64,000 nt of DNA from CAWJKP01 sp963843465 (GCA_963843465.1 CAWJKP010000002.1:496001-560000), one strand, 5' to 3'; shown: positions 8,707 through 18,749, numbered from the stretch's first letter. Made by a program: numbers and translations. Notes: generated by a model not told the origin, from the sequence alone.

Positions 8707-9769
8707 CTAGCCCGCCGGCATCTTCCGCGCGCGCCAAGGATAATTCTGGTCGACGATGCAGGTCTTGAGAAACTTGGCGATGATGGCGTTGACGTTCAGG
8801 TCCGGCGCCTTGAACAGTTTCCCGCCTTCCAATTTCGTAGGGAGCGTGCCGTAGAAGAAAGTCTGCGTCTGGGGCGGCTGCGGCTGGGGATGGTAGGGCT
8901 TGATCAGCTTGTTGATACGCTCGGCGTCTGCCAGCGCTTTGCGATCGCCGTCGCCGACGAGGATCAGCATGGCCAGATCGCTCTTCAGCAGAGGGTAGAC
9001 GCTCAAGCCTCTAATGATCGAAAGCGTTGGCGGGTTGCTCGCTCCGGGCGAGATCAGCACCAGGCCCTTGACATCCGGGCTGGGCTCTGCGTATCCCCGG
9101 CTCGACCTGCGCCAAGTAGCAGTTGTTGTAGCCCGCGAAGTAGAGGGCCACCGAAGCGCCCATCTCCGAGCCGACGATGGCCAGCGCGTTGAGGTTCAAC
9201 TTGCCGTCGTCGTTCTCCTTGACCAGGAACGAGCGGATGGCCTCCATGTCTTGGGTATACATGTTAACGTATTCGCTCGAGGGCATGGGCGTCGTTCGCG
9301 TCGGGTCGATCTGTCTGAGCGTGCCGTTCTGCGTGGTGCTGGCGCCGTGCCACCGCAGGTCCGGCGAGAGGACGGCGTAGCCCAGTTTCTGCAAGTACGT
9401 GCCCAGATCGGCATCTTCGTCGGCCGACTCGGCCCCCTTGAACTCCTGGCGGTCGCTCTTGAAGGAGTGCAGCAGCACCACGGGCACGGCCTTCTTCTCC
9501 TGGTTGCTGGGATAATAGGTAGCCGCCAGCGAGAACCCGTCCTTGGTCAGCAGGTCAGTCCCTTTCAGCTCGACCGGCTCGGGGATCTCCTCCTTATCGT
9601 CGTCCGCGGACTTGGCCCCCTTGGCCGCCGCGGCCGCCTTCGGCTTGGGCTGCTGCGCCTCAAGCGACGAGGATAGCAAAAGACCCATCGCCAGCGACGC
9701 CAGGGCTGCCAGGGGCCAACTCCCGGGCAGGGATGAGATCGCGGCACGGCACAAACGCTTTTCGGACAT
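8707..9769 (-). CDS. Alpha/beta-hydrolase-fold protein with altered nucleophile elbow (one frame break)
   Basis: The protein has a signal peptide (about 10-45) and an alpha/beta-hydrolase core: strand PVVLLHSFKSDR, YAVLSPDLRWHGAS and the elbow AIVGSEMGASVALYF. At the nucleophile place of G-x-S-x-G there is Glu (G-S-E-M-G), so classical esterase chemistry is doubtful. The reading frame breaks at about 9095 (one extra base) and continues as LVLISPGASNPPTL to a C-terminal ILVGDGDRKAL region that carries the usual acidic position. The start ATG at 9769 is preferred over upstream alternatives because the signal peptide follows it. Confidence 0.75.
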
Positions 9770-10044
9770 GGCCAGTCCACCGAAAGTAAGGGCTAAATGA
9801 CGGTTACCATTGCACAACGCTTCGAGGACCGGACGGCAGCATTTTCCGGCCGCCCCCTCTAAGCTTCATGGTAAACCAGCCCGCAGCAGGCGTCAACGTA
9901 GGCGCCCATTCTCCCTCTCCCTCCGGGAGAGGGTTGGGGTGAGGGGAACGCGGTAGAGACTCGGCGATTCCCCGGCGTTACATTCCCGTTTGGCAAGTCC
10001 CTGCGCCCTGGTAACCGCCAAAACGGTAAACGCCGCCGCCGGCG

Positions 10045-10166
10045 CAACCGTTCACGGTCCGGAACGTAGCAGGCACACGCCGTGTGCCGTCCGTCCATGC
10101 AGGCGGAGACAGCGGACGGCACACGGCGTGTGCCTGCTACATTGAGCGCCTGCCCGTGAACGGTTA
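10045..10166. repeat. Palindromic repeat, family C, copy 1
   Basis: Long inverted repeat: outer arms AACCGTTCACGG / GTGAACGGTTA and inner arms GTAGCAGGCACACGCCGTGT / ACACGGCGTGTGCCTGCTAC. Other copies are at 10562-10685 and 14970-15092. Confidence 0.9.
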
Positions 10167-10561
10167 CACGCCGGCCTCGTGTCGGCGGGGGACCAGTAAT
10201 GGGGTCGGGAGTTTTTGATTCACTCCCTGCCTGCCTGACAAAATCCATGCACGGCCGTTCGGCGGGTGGCACTGGCGGCGCTTGGGTGCCACGGGCTTGC
10301 CCGTGCTGTTCGGAACGGCTCTTGCGGCCCGGAATCGCCGAAGCGGTCGGTGCGACAATTGGTGTCGGGGCGGCAGTATACGCCTTGGGAGCGGGTCCCG
10401 TCAATAAGCGGGAATAAAGAGACCGCAATCCCTTGGGAAATGGGTCGGTCCTCAGGCGGAAAGCGCGAGGACGCGCGATGCGGCGGCGAGCGGAAACGGG
10501 GCTTCCACGTCGCCGCAGACAGCCGGCGGGCCGGCAGCGCGTCAAGGCATGGCCCACAGGG

Positions 10562-10685
10562 GTAACCGTTCACGGCGCGGCGCTCAATGTAGCAGGCACA
10601 CGCCGTGTGCCGTCCGCTGTCTCCGCTTTTGTGGACGGACGGCACACGGCGTGTGCCTGCTACATTCCGGACTGTGAATGGTTAC
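10562..10685. repeat. Palindromic repeat, family C, copy 2
   Basis: Same inner and outer arms as copy 1, with a different loop (TGTCTCCGCTTTTGTGGACG). Confidence 0.9.
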
Positions 10686-10938
10686 CCCGCAGGGCAAAGA
10701 AGGCAAAACGTTGCGATCCCCCCGCCTGCGCATTGCGCGAAGCGCCGTTGCCGGCCGCGTGGAGCATCATTCCGCACGTACTGCTTGCCGCTTGAACGCC
10801 GCAAGCGCCCGCTTCGCGGGGAAACGTCGCTGGAGACGCATCGCCGCCAACGGACCCTGCGCCAAGTTGGCCGGAAAACGTCGCTCCAGACGCACCGGCG
10901 ACCCGGAAACCGCGCCTTCTTGGACGCCATCGCTTCAG

Positions 10939-11045
10939 TTTGCGCCGCTGGAAGGCGGACAGGGCGGCAATTTGCGCCGCTCCAGAGTGCACAGGGCGCC
11001 AATTTACATCGCTGGAGAGTAGACAGGGCGGCAATTTGCGTCGCG
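10939..11045. repeat. 32-bp tandem array (three units plus partial fourth)
   Basis: Units begin at 10939, 10971 and 11003, each opening with TTT(G/A)C and ending ACAGGGCGGCAA or ACAGGGCGCCAA; a partial unit begins at 11035. There are no unique spacers between units, so this is not CRISPR. Confidence 0.75.
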
Positions 11046-11081
11046 CCGAAGGCGCCGTCTCGCCGCTTGCCGGCGCCAGAC

Positions 11082-11258
11082 GCGGCGTCTCTAGTCATAC
11101 TCGCAAAACGGGCGTTTTGGCCTTAACGCTTGTCCGCAAAAAGATGCGCCGACCAACGGCGGCGGCGCGGCGGACGAGGGCCGGCGCGGGGAGAAAAAAA
11201 GGGAACGCCCGCGCCAAGAGGTGTCAGTCGGTCTGTCGCATTTCGGCAATGCCGCCCG
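11082..11258. repeat. Dispersed non-coding module, copy 1
   Basis: This stretch shares blocks in the same order with 22780-22960: CCGCAAAAAGATGCGCCGAC, GAGAAAAAAAGGGAA and TCTGTCGCATTTCGGC. In both places a short tandem array lies about 40-50 bases to its left. Confidence 0.5.
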
Positions 11259-11338
11259 GGCCGAATTCCGAGGACAGCAACCATAGCTGTCTAGGACGAT
11301 TAAAGCGGCCGGGAGTTTTTGATTCACCTCTTCTTCCA

Positions 11339-11533
11339 TCATCCTTCCTCCGGCATCCTTTCCAGTTCCTCTGGGGCAACCCATGCGACGTGACCGTCCC
11401 TCCATATCGCCATCGGCAAGCCCATCTGCTTGTGTCGCTGAATTGCGTCCTGTGCTGCTTCCCTGGCCGCTTGCTCGAGCACGGTCGGGTCCGATAGGAT
11501 CTCCGAGATGTCGCGTGGCGATTTATCGGCCAT
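11339..11533 (-). CDS. Small acidic protein, possibly antitoxin-like
   Basis: A 64-residue protein starting at the second of two in-frame ATGs, chosen because GAGGAG lies seven bases upstream. It is helical with many acidic and Ala residues (ISEILSDPTVLEQAAREAAQ) and ends DGHVAWVAPEELERMPEEG. Short proteins of this look often sit in toxin-antitoxin loci, but no toxin is next to it. It overlaps the end of the tiny frame at 11523-11615. Function is unknown. Confidence 0.5.
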   Translation of the reverse strand: MADKSPRDISEILSDPTVLEQAAREAAQDAIQRHKQMGLPMAIWRDGHVAWVAPEELERMPEEG

Positions 11534-11615
11534 GTCCATACTCCTCTTCAATTCTGGTCCAGGCGTCGAGATCCCCGACCTGGTCGGTCACCTTTCCATA
11601 ACCGCGGGCAATCAT
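11523..11615 (-). pseudogene. Probable remnant of a small gene (30 codons)
   Basis: A short frame reads VTDQVGDLDAWTRIEEEYGH and ends at a TAA inside the start region of the next small gene. It begins immediately after the stop of the isomerase-like gene. Its coding character and tight overlap suggest the tail of a lost upstream partner of the small protein at 11339-11533. Confidence 0.35.
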
Positions 11616-11617
11616 CC

Positions 11618-12322
11618 TCACAGCTTCACCTTGGGGTTGGTGAACCGCAGGCCGTCCATGTCGTGGAAGGTGGCGTACTCGGTGACAATCGCGCCTTCGG
11701 GGCCGGCGATCATGAAGTGCTTGGCCGTCAGCCGGTTCAGGTCGCGGACCTCGCCCGGATAGAGCGGCTGGCCATGCTTGCAGGTGATCGAGCCGGCCTG
11801 GCTCTCGGGAAGCTTGACCGGCAAGTCCTGGGTCGGCTCGCCCTCGCCGAAGGTGTAGATCATGCCGTGGCGGACGTGCCAGGACTCCATCTTCGCCGGC
11901 CCCAGCTTGGTCGCCAGGTGGGCGTGCTCGGCGATCATCTGGCCGGGCAGGAGGAAGATCTCGTGGCCGAAATAGCCGTACTCCCTGCGGTTCAGCCAGA
12001 AGATACCGCCCATCCCCACGTGGATGAAGTCGTCCAGGGCGAAATCGAGGACCCACATCTCCTTCTTCAGCTTCTCGACCACCGGGTACTGGAACCGCTC
12101 CATCAGCGCGAAGTAGGCCGCCTTGGCCTTGTCGGTCAGGAATTTCTCCTGGGCGTCGTAGAAGTCGGCGTTCTTCAGCGGCGCCACGGCGGTCCGCCGG
12201 GCGGGCGTCGGGGCGGCTTGGACCGGCCGTTGGCCCAACGCGGCCATCGCCAGTCCCGCGGCGGCCGCCGTCCCCTGGATCAGCGAGCGCCGGCTCAGTT
12301 CATCGCGTTTTTCATCTGCCAT
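11618..12322 (-). CDS. Tat-exported D-lyxose-isomerase-like cupin
   Basis: The 234-residue protein has a twin-arginine signal (RRSLIQGTAAAAGLAMAALG, about 10-35) followed by a single cupin domain. The metal-site pattern is visible as AEHAHLATKLGPAKMESW (His-x-His and Glu) and WHVRHGMIYTFGEGE, which matches the D-lyxose ketol-isomerase group. Family enzymes interconvert D-lyxose/D-xylulose or D-mannose/D-fructose and are usually cytoplasmic, so export is unusual. The start is the ATG directly before the Tat motif. Upstream lies a palindrome with an 18-bp tandem array; downstream are small gene remnants. Confidence 0.8.
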   Translation of the reverse strand: MADEKRDELSRRSLIQGTAAAAGLAMAALGQRPVQAAPTPARRTAVAPLKNADFYDAQEKFLTDKAKAAYFALMERFQYPVVEKLKKEMWVLDFALDDFIHVGMGGIFWLNRREYGYFGHEIFLLPGQMIAEHAHLATKLGPAKMESWHVRHGMIYTFGEGEPTQDLPVKLPESQAGSITCKHGQPLYPGEVRDLNRLTAKHFMIAGPEGAIVTEYATFHDMDGLRFTNPKVKL

Positions 12323-12342
12323 TTCATGGTCCTTTCGTGCAG

Positions 12343-12489
12343 GTGGGTCGAGCATGTAGGGTGGGTCGAACATGTAGGGTGGGTCGAATATGTAGGGTGG
12401 GACAAGCTCGCGCAAGCGAGCGCCGGCCCACCACTGCTGTCTGGTACTGGTGGGCCGGCGGCCGCCAAGGCGGCCTGGTCCCACCCTAC
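12343..12489. repeat. Palindromic repeat, family D, copy 1, with 18-bp tandem units
   Basis: Three 18-bp units (GTGGGTCGAGCATGTAGG and variants) begin at 12343, 12361 and 12379 and run into GTGGGACAAGCTCGCGCAAG; the right side ends GGCCTGGTCCCACCCTAC. The inner part pairs CGCCGGCCCACCA with TGGTGGGCCGGCG. Related copies: 49270-49311 and 53001-53228. Confidence 0.8.
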
Positions 12490-12544
12490 CTTTCCAGAGA
12501 AGCTCATTATGATCGTCGCCGCGGAAGCTTGCAAACGACTTTCG

Positions 12545-14763
12545 TTACGGCTTTGCCAGTGGAATCTGCCGGTCGCCCGTTTCGCCGGCCGGCAGCTCCA
12601 GCGTGCCGGACCGGCCCGACCAGCCGTCGAGGTGCAGCACGATCTTGCGGGCCGGGTTCCGCCGCGGCGGCTCGAGGTGTAACGATGCCACCCGACCATC
12701 GGCCGCGACCCGCAGTTCCAGCGAGATGGGACCAAACTCGGTCAGCGTGCCGTGGACCCGGGTTGCGGCGCCGGGACGAATCCAGGCCGCCGGCAGGCCC
12801 TCGAACAGGTGCAGCTCGTCCCCTCGTTCCAGCACCAGCAGGTGGCGGACCAGGCGGATGAACTCGGCGCTGGCCCAGTTGTGCGGCATGTCGCCGCAGA
12901 CCTCGTGGCCGTGGCCCTGGGGCGATTGCTCCTCTCGCCAGACCAGAAGCGGCGAGGCATGGTTGCCGAAATGGTAGAGCGTCTCGGCGGCCTTCTGGCC
13001 GCGGCCGGTCCAGAGCCAGGCGTGGGCGTAGAAGGAGCCGAAGTAGTTCCAGACCCCGGCGTTGATCCAGCCCGTGCCGTAGACCAGCCCTTCGCACTCG
13101 TTGGCCCGCAGCATGGCCAGGTTTCCCTCGACCAGGCGATCGCCCGGCGGGAAGAGCTTGCCGGGAAAGACGGCGTGCAGGAAGGCCCATTGGGCCTTTT
13201 GCGGAGCCACGTTCTGGTCGTCGCGCATGCGGATCGGCAGATAGCGGTTGCCGTGGGCGTCGGTCTTGGCGTCCCGCTCGGCCGCCCTGCGGAAGGTGGC
13301 GTAGAAGTCGTCATACTCGGCCTGCCACCGCCGGGCGTCGTCGGCCTTGCCGATCCAGCGGGCTGCGTCGACCGCGGCCTTCATGCCCACCAGCGTCCAG
13401 TAAACGTTGGTGTACTCGGGATACCGCCCGCCCAGTCCGCCGTCGCTGAAGCCCGCGGGGATCAGCCGGTAGTTGGGTGCGGCCGGATCGGAGGCCGCCG
13501 CAGCCCTCATGCTCTTGATCGCCGCCATGCCGCGTTGGATCTTCGGCCAGAGTTGGCCGAGCCAGGCCGGGTCGCCCGTCAGCCGGGCATGACGCGTCAC
13601 CGCCCAAAGCACGATGCCCGTCTCCTTCCAATGGCCGTCGATGAGCATGAACGACCCGTCGTCCCGCTGGAAACTGAGGAGATACTGGATGCCGTTGCGG
13701 GCCTCCTGTTCGCGCCTCAGATAAGCGATCGACTCCATCAAGAACGAGCCGTCCACCACCCACAACCCGCGGTAGCACGTCGGCCCCACCTGGAACGCCG
13801 GCAGTCCCTTCTTGATTTCCCGGGCCTGGTAGATATTGCGGACCGAGGAATCCAGCAGGGCCTGAACGCCCGCGTCAGGCACCTCGAAGACGCCGTACGG
13901 CAGGTCCAAATGCTCCCAATACTTCTGGGCCTCCTCGCGCGATCCTGCGCTGCCTGGGCATTCGCGATGTGGCGAGGCCCCGGTCCGTCGGGCGAAGATC
14001 GGGTCGGCTCGCCACGCCACCCCTGGACGACGGCAACGGCCAGCTTTTGATCCGTCCCGCCGGCCAACGCGATCGGCGCGAATCGCAACAACGTGCGGCC
14101 CTTCGACGGCTGCGAAGCCTCGAAAGACCGGCCGGCCGAAAGCACCCGGGTTCCCTCGAGGATCTCCATTTCTTGACCGTAGATGATAATGTCCGCGTCC
14201 GTTTCTTTGACCGGCCGCAATCCCCCGCCGACGAGAAGTTGTTTGCGGCTGACACCGCTGATGGGCATTTCGCTGTCGATGCTTACCGTGGGCGAGATAC
14301 TGACGGGCTGCGTGCCGGTGTTGTGGAAACGGGCCAGGACCATGTCGCGACGCGGCGGAATGCTCGAATCAGTCTGCTCGGGCGGCGCAAGGGCGAACGC
14401 TTCCAAGGTCACCTCGACCGGCCCCTGCCGCAGCAGCGTGCGGACGATCGGCACCCGGGGAGAAACCAACTCCTGTCGCTGCCAGGCGGTCGATCCCTCC
14501 AGCCCGACGGCGATCGCCGTCTTGAAACCGGAGTTCTTCCCGGGGTAATCGTAGAGCAGTTGCCCTTCCTTGCCGACGAGCGTCTTCTGCCAGTCGTCGG
14601 GCAGGCAGATCGCGGTCTGCCACCAGGGCGGCGCATAGCGGAAATCGATGCTCCAGGGCGACGCCGGCGTGGCCGCCGGGGCTGACGCCGCGGAAAGCAG
14701 CGTGGGGAAAAATGCAAAGGTCCAAACCGCAAGCGACCCTAACCGCGACGATCGACGCGTCAT
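12545..14763 (-). CDS. Exported six-hairpin glycosidase-like protein (one frame break)
   Basis: The reconstructed protein has a signal peptide (LGSLAVWTFAFFPTLLSAAS), an all-beta N-terminal part (about 40-270) and a C-terminal (alpha/alpha)6 barrel with the patterns YRGLWVVDGSFLMESIAYL, YTNVYWTLVGMKAAVDAARW and GTGWINAGVWNYFGSFYAHA, typical of six-hairpin glycosidases. The exact GH family is uncertain. It should act on oligosaccharides outside the cytoplasm. One base is missing near 13945, between ANAQAAQ and REEAQKYWEHLDL; the two halves are otherwise open and continuous. The start ATG at 14763 is directly before the signal peptide. Confidence 0.8.
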
Positions 14764-14817
14764 GAGCAAGCTCCTCTTAGAGGCTATCCGCAAAGTCTTT
14801 GGCCGAAAATCGGCATT

Positions 14818-14931
14818 GAAGCCCGACGCGCAAGCGAGCAATGAGCGTCAAAGCCCGACGCGCAAGCGAGCAATGGGCGTCAAAGAGCCGAGAAAGCGAA
14901 TTCCTCGCTTGCGCGTCGGGCTTCAATGCTC
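14818..14931. repeat. Direct and inverted GCCCGACGCGCAAGCGAGCAATG repeats
   Basis: Two direct copies of GCCCGACGCGCAAGCGAGCA (about 14822 and 14854) are followed by the inverted CCTCGCTTGCGCGTCGGGCTT at about 14912, forming a hairpin in the leader of the glycosidase gene. Confidence 0.85.
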
Positions 14932-14969
14932 CAAATTGCCGAGGGAACTTTCCGGATAGCCTCTTACTT

Positions 14970-15092
14970 GTAACCGTTCACAGTTCGGAACGTAGCAGGC
15001 ACACGCCGTGTGCCGTCCGCCCGTACAGCGGAGTCCGCGGACGGCACACGGCGTGTGCCTGCTACATTAAGCGCCGTGCCGCGAACGGTTAC
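14970..15092. repeat. Palindromic repeat, family C, copy 3
   Basis: Outer arms GTAACCGTTCACAG / CGCGAACGGTTAC and inner arms as in copies 1 and 2. It lies immediately downstream of the stop codon of the gene at 15095-16641. Confidence 0.9.
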
Positions 15093-15094
15093 TC

Positions 15095-16641
15095 TCACTT
15101 CATCACCAACATCAGGTAACAGGTCTGACCTTTTCCCCAAATGGCCGGGGCTCGAACGCCGGCGGCTTTGAGAATCAGCTCGGTGGTCTGGTTCAAGGGA
15201 GCGTCGCCCAGCACCGCCGGATAGGTCTGCGGCGACTTGCCGGGCAGATACCACTGCGCCTCCGAGGCCGGATTGTAGCCCTTCCACGCCGGCCCGGTCA
15301 TGATCCCGCCCTTCATGAAGCGGATCACGCAGCAAAAGCCCTTGCCGCCGCGCTGCGGACCGACGGCCATCACGGTGACCACGTCTCCCGGGCTGAAGGT
15401 GAAATCCTTGGGCTCGACCTTGTCGCCGCCCTGGAGCACCTGCTGCCCGTTGACGTAAAGCATGAAGGAATCCACGCCGCAGGCAAAGATTCGCCCGGGA
15501 AGCCCGCGGCGCTTCTTCTCCCGCCCGGCAGCCGCGGCGCCCGACGCCGAGGCCGTCGCCTGCTCTGCCTCGTGGATCCGCTTCTCGATCTTCACCGCGG
15601 CCAGGCCGGTGGCCTGCGACTGGGCCTGCCGATACCAGGCGACGGCCCGCTGCCGCATCTGCTCGCGGACCAGGCCTTGCTCTTTTCCGCCAGCTCCCAC
15701 CAGGCGTCGCCCGCCGAAAGCTTGGCCTTGGAGTCCTTGTCGGAGTCTTTGTCCGCCGCCGCGATATCCTTTTCGGCCGCCGCCTTCAAGGCGGCGTCGC
15801 CGCAGAGGGCCAGCATCGGCACGCCCTGTTCCCAATCTCCCTTGACGAAACAGAGGTGCTTGCCCACCGCGAGGTTGGCCTGCGGATCGGTAGGGTTCTT
15901 CTCCAACGTCTCGTTGGCCGCCTTGACCTCCGCATACGACTTGGCCAGCTTGTCCAGGTCTTGCACGTGCGACTGCGCCTCCGCGACCAGGCTCGCGTCG
16001 TGCGACTTGTGCGCCTCGGCGACCGCCAGGTCGCCCAGTTGCCGGGCCGTGTCGAAATCGTCGCCGCGAACGGCGTCCTCCAGGAGCGTCAGGGCACACT
16101 CCGCGATCGTTCGGCTCTGCGCCGGTTGCCGCGCCGTCTCGACCGACTTGTCGAGGATCTCGGTCTTCATTTTCACCAGGTCGACCTGGTAGATCTCGGC
16201 GATCTCGTCCGCCGTCCGCAGGGCCGTCTCGACGTCCCCCAATTGGGCCGAAATGTCCCTGGCGACCTTCATCATCACATAGCGGGCTGTAGGATCGTCA
16301 AGCGTGGCTCGGGCTTCCTGCAGAAGCCGGGAGGCAAACTTAGCCTTCGCGTCGGCGTCTTTCGCCTTGGCATAATCTTTGCCGTACACGTCGCGGACCA
16401 GTTTCGCCTTGAGTCTCTCATCCTCCGCGGTGGGGAGTGCGGCTTTGGTCGCCGGTTCATTGGCAGTCTTCTCACTGAACGGTCCTCCCAGTCCCCCATC
16501 CGCCTCCTTAGGGGCTCTTGCTGCCGGCGGGTCCGCGCGTGCATTCGGCGGCCCTTCGCGCTCCTGGGCTGCCGACATAGTCCCCCACAGCAGGGTGGCT
16601 GCACCGATGACGGGGCCAAGCACCCGATGTATGTGAAACAT
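15095..16641 (-). CDS. Secreted alpha-helical repeat protein with C-terminal beta domain (one frame break)
   Basis: The protein begins with a signal peptide (VLGPVIGAATLLWGTMSAAQ), followed by about 290 residues of helical, TPR-like sequence (DYAKAKDADAKAKFASRLLQ, ALRTADEIAEIYQVDLVK, DAWWELAEKSK) and a C-terminal beta-rich region with FACGVDSFMLYVNGQQVL and PGDVVTVMAVGP, which resembles a carbohydrate- or ligand-binding sandwich. One base is missing near 15685, between WWELAEKSK and AVAWYRQAQ. Proteins of this layout are common and uncharacterised in planctomycetes. An intact single protein is the most likely native state. Confidence 0.75.
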
Positions 16642-16800
16642 AGACTTTCTCCGCGCGAAACCTGTTCCACCGGCTGACTTCTCTGGATTCTGATCATTAT
16701 GGCTGCTGCCGGGAGGAAGATCAACCGGCCGTACAGCCGCGCCGCCGGACGCCGAGGAGTTGAGCTCGGGTCGTAGGCCGGCAACCAGCCGATCCCGTTC

Positions 16801-16829
16801 TTGTCAGAGCAGCGTCGGAGAAGTAGATT
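16801..16829 (+). promoter_or_regulatory. Promoter of tRNA-Ser
   Basis: TTGTCA at 16801 and TAGATT at 16824 are separated by 17 bases; the tRNA begins 17 bases after the -10 box. Confidence 0.65.
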
Positions 16830-16846
16830 TAGCGTAGGGCCATTTC

Positions 16847-16928
16847 GGAGGGTAAGCGAATGGCTAGCGGCCTGACTCGAAATCAGGTGCCGGGAAACCG
16901 GTTGAGGGTTCGAATCCCTTGCCCTCCG
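16847..16928 (+). tRNA. tRNA-Ser (anticodon CGA)
   Basis: The acceptor arms GGAGGGT and GCCCTCC pair over seven positions. The anticodon stem CCTGA/TCAGG carries the loop CTCGAAA, giving anticodon CGA for serine UCG codons. A long variable arm (TGCCGGGAAACCGGTT) supports a class II serine tRNA, and the T-arm reads GAGGGTTCGAATCCCTT. The mature CCA end is not encoded. It borders a decayed island on its 3' side. Confidence 0.92.
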
Positions 16929-16933
16929 CTTGC

Positions 16934-16975
16934 AACGCCTTGTGTAACAATGATTTACGCAAGGCGTTTCTTTTG
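16934..16975 (+). terminator. Rho-independent terminator of tRNA-Ser
   Basis: Arms AACGCCTTG and CAAGGCGTT close a 17-base loop and are followed by TCTTTT. Confidence 0.8.
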
Positions 16976-17731
16976 CCCTGATGGTAGGGGCCGGCACTTG
17001 GCAACGAACGGGGCTACCTGGGGGCTACCTTTGCCGGCGCTGGGCCGCGTGGTGAAGCAGGGCAGCCCGTCCGCGTCGAGGATCTTCCCCGCGGCCGTGG
17101 GCCTGGTCCCCGTCGATCGGCAGCCGGGCCGCGTGCTGAGCGATCGACGGCCGGCACGGTGAGCACGTCGAGGGGTTGACCAGCTCGGCAGCCGGCCGCG
17201 TGGGCTCACCTGGTCCGCGTCGATCGACGGCCGGCCCGCGTGCTGAGTGATCGACGGCCGGTCGGGTCACCTGGTCCGCGTCGAAAAGATGGGACGCGCA
17301 CCGATACTTCGTGTGCTAACTACACTATGCCCATGCTGAGCGATCGACGGCCCGGCCTTTGCTGAGCGATCGACGGCCGGCATGGTGAGCAGGTCGAGGG
17401 CCGGACTGGCTCGGCGGCCGGGCCGGGCCGCGAAAATGGCTTTGTGCGGGGCCATCGCGCCGGGCGGTGACCCATGCCGCGCCGGGCAAACGGTTAAGCC
17501 TTTCGGGCCCAATGGCTTGCGCCCCCACCCCGGGGACCCTTGCAAAGAAAGAAAGTCTCTCAATCTCTCTGGCCTCGCCGCGACCCGCCAGGGAGAAACG
17601 CGCGGGGAATGACCCACTACCGGTGGGGTTGCAGGGTGGGGCCGGCGCTGGTCGATCCTGCTACGGTTGCCCGGCCGGCCACGCCGGAAACGCCGATGGC
17701 CGGCCACCATTGCGCACAGCGCCACGGGCGC
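16976..17731. other. Gene-poor start of the island with iterated GATCGACGGCC sites
   Basis: No reading frame here looks like a protein. The 11-mer GATCGACGGCC occurs five times in the same orientation (17142, 17222, 17249, 17342, 17368), mostly inside GTGCTGAGCGATCGACGGCC. The sequence directly after the tRNA could be the eroded end of an integrase gene, but I cannot show it. Confidence 0.55.
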
Positions 17732-18341
17732 CTACATCATCGGGCAAGAGCCCACGTTGCGCGGCGCCGCACGTTGGAACCGGACAACGATGGCCAACGT
17801 CTGCAACTCCGCCTGTAGCTCGGCGCATCGCTGCTTGTCGCGTTGCGCCTTGGGTTGCTTGTCCCTGCCGTTGGCGTCGTACTCGCGCTGCGCGGCCAGC
17901 ACTGCCGGGTGTGCGGTAATCATCGCGGGAGCGTACTGGCCCGCGGGATGGTGGTGCGGACTGTCCGATCGGAAACCAATTGCCAAGAGGTCCGCTTCCA
18001 CCTTGGCGCGCGCCGCCTGATGGGCGTCGTATGCCTTGCGACACACAGCCCCCATTTCGCCGTGGCGCTGCTCCTGGAACTGATCGAGGTCCTCAACGAG
18101 CTTGTGCTCTCGCTGAAGCTGCGCGTATTCCAGGGTGCCCAACTCGCTCGCCGCGAAAAGGTCGTCCGACGACAAGGCCAGCGGGTCGTCGCGGAGAATC
18201 CTTCTTTCACACTTCTCCAGTTCCGCGCGCCCCGGAGCGCCTCATCGAATGCGCGCGTTGAGCTTGGTTGCCTCGTCGCGCAGCTTCCGGCTGAACCAAT
18301 CGGCCAGCGTGATCTTGGTAAGGGGAATCCAACTCATCATG
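17732..18341 (-). pseudogene. Island gene of unknown function, interrupted by an in-frame TGA
   Basis: From the ATG at about 18341 the frame reads MSWIPLTKITLADWFSRKLR ... LNARIR, meets TGA, and continues in the same frame as ELEKCERRILRDDPLALSSD and LFAASELGTLEYAQLQREHK to a stop at 17732. The part after TGA is helical and charged. Around the TGA a +1 reading gives FDEALRGAR, so two compensating indels are as likely as a nonsense change. Small proteins of this look occur in prophages and integrated elements; the function is unknown. Confidence 0.5.
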
Positions 18342-18440
18342 GCGTTCGTTTCCTGTAGCCCGTGGTCAGTTCGCCTCAGTGTTCCCGCGGGCTTTCGGGT
18401 GTGAGGCTTTCGGGTGGTTGGTTTCTTGGTGGGGCGCGAA

Positions 18441-18749
18441 TCAGGCCCCTAAAGCGAAATGTTCCCCATCTTGGCGACGATCGGCCGCCGCGCCGCCGGG
18501 TTGCTTGCGCCGGCCGCCCTTTGGTCCCTTGCGTTTTTCCCAAGCGGAAATGAGCAAGTCGGCAAGCGTGTCGGCACAATCGGCCGACGCCGGCTGTGAC
18601 CCGACGTGGAACTTCACCAGCCCGATGGCAACGTCGGCGGGGCAATCGGCCGGCGGGTTTGACGGGGCGGCCTTCTGCCCGGTGGCGTGCAATTCCACAC
18701 GCGCGCCGAGGAAGGGGTAGAACAAGACCAAGATCGGCAACTCGCGCAT
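18441..18749 (-). CDS. Island hypothetical protein (102 aa)
   Basis: The frame starts MRELPILVLFYPFLGARVEL and ends in a basic, Gly-rich tail (EKRKGPKGGRRKQPGG). It contains four Cys and a passage VAIGLVKFHVGSQPASADC. It is transcribed in the same direction as the broken gene to its left and looks like part of a small operon of the element. No domain is recognised. Confidence 0.55.
   Translation of the reverse strand: MRELPILVLFYPFLGARVELHATGQKAAPSNPPADCPADVAIGLVKFHVGSQPASADCADTLADLLISAWEKRKGPKGGRRKQPGGAAADRRQDGEHFALGA

Larger units (their letters stand above)
9770..11338. other. 1.5-kb non-coding stretch rich in repeats
   Basis: I see no convincing gene here; open frames on both strands have repeat-derived or Arg/Pro-rich composition. 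The stretch holds a common CCCTCTCCCTCCGGGAGAGG palindrome (9907-9945), two family-C palindromes, two copies of GGAGTTTTTGATTCAC (about 10206 and 11311), a 32-bp tandem array and a module related to 22780-22960. Confidence 0.7.

Noticed and set aside
10939..11045. CRISPR array
   Set aside because: Contiguous 32-bp units without spacers.
9770..11338. Arg/Pro-rich long open frames as genes
   Set aside because: They translate palindromes and GC-rich DNA, with no consistent codon bias or ribosome-binding site.
17732..18341. Selenocysteine at the in-frame TGA
   Set aside because: There is no sign of a selenoprotein family, and local frames suggest paired indels.
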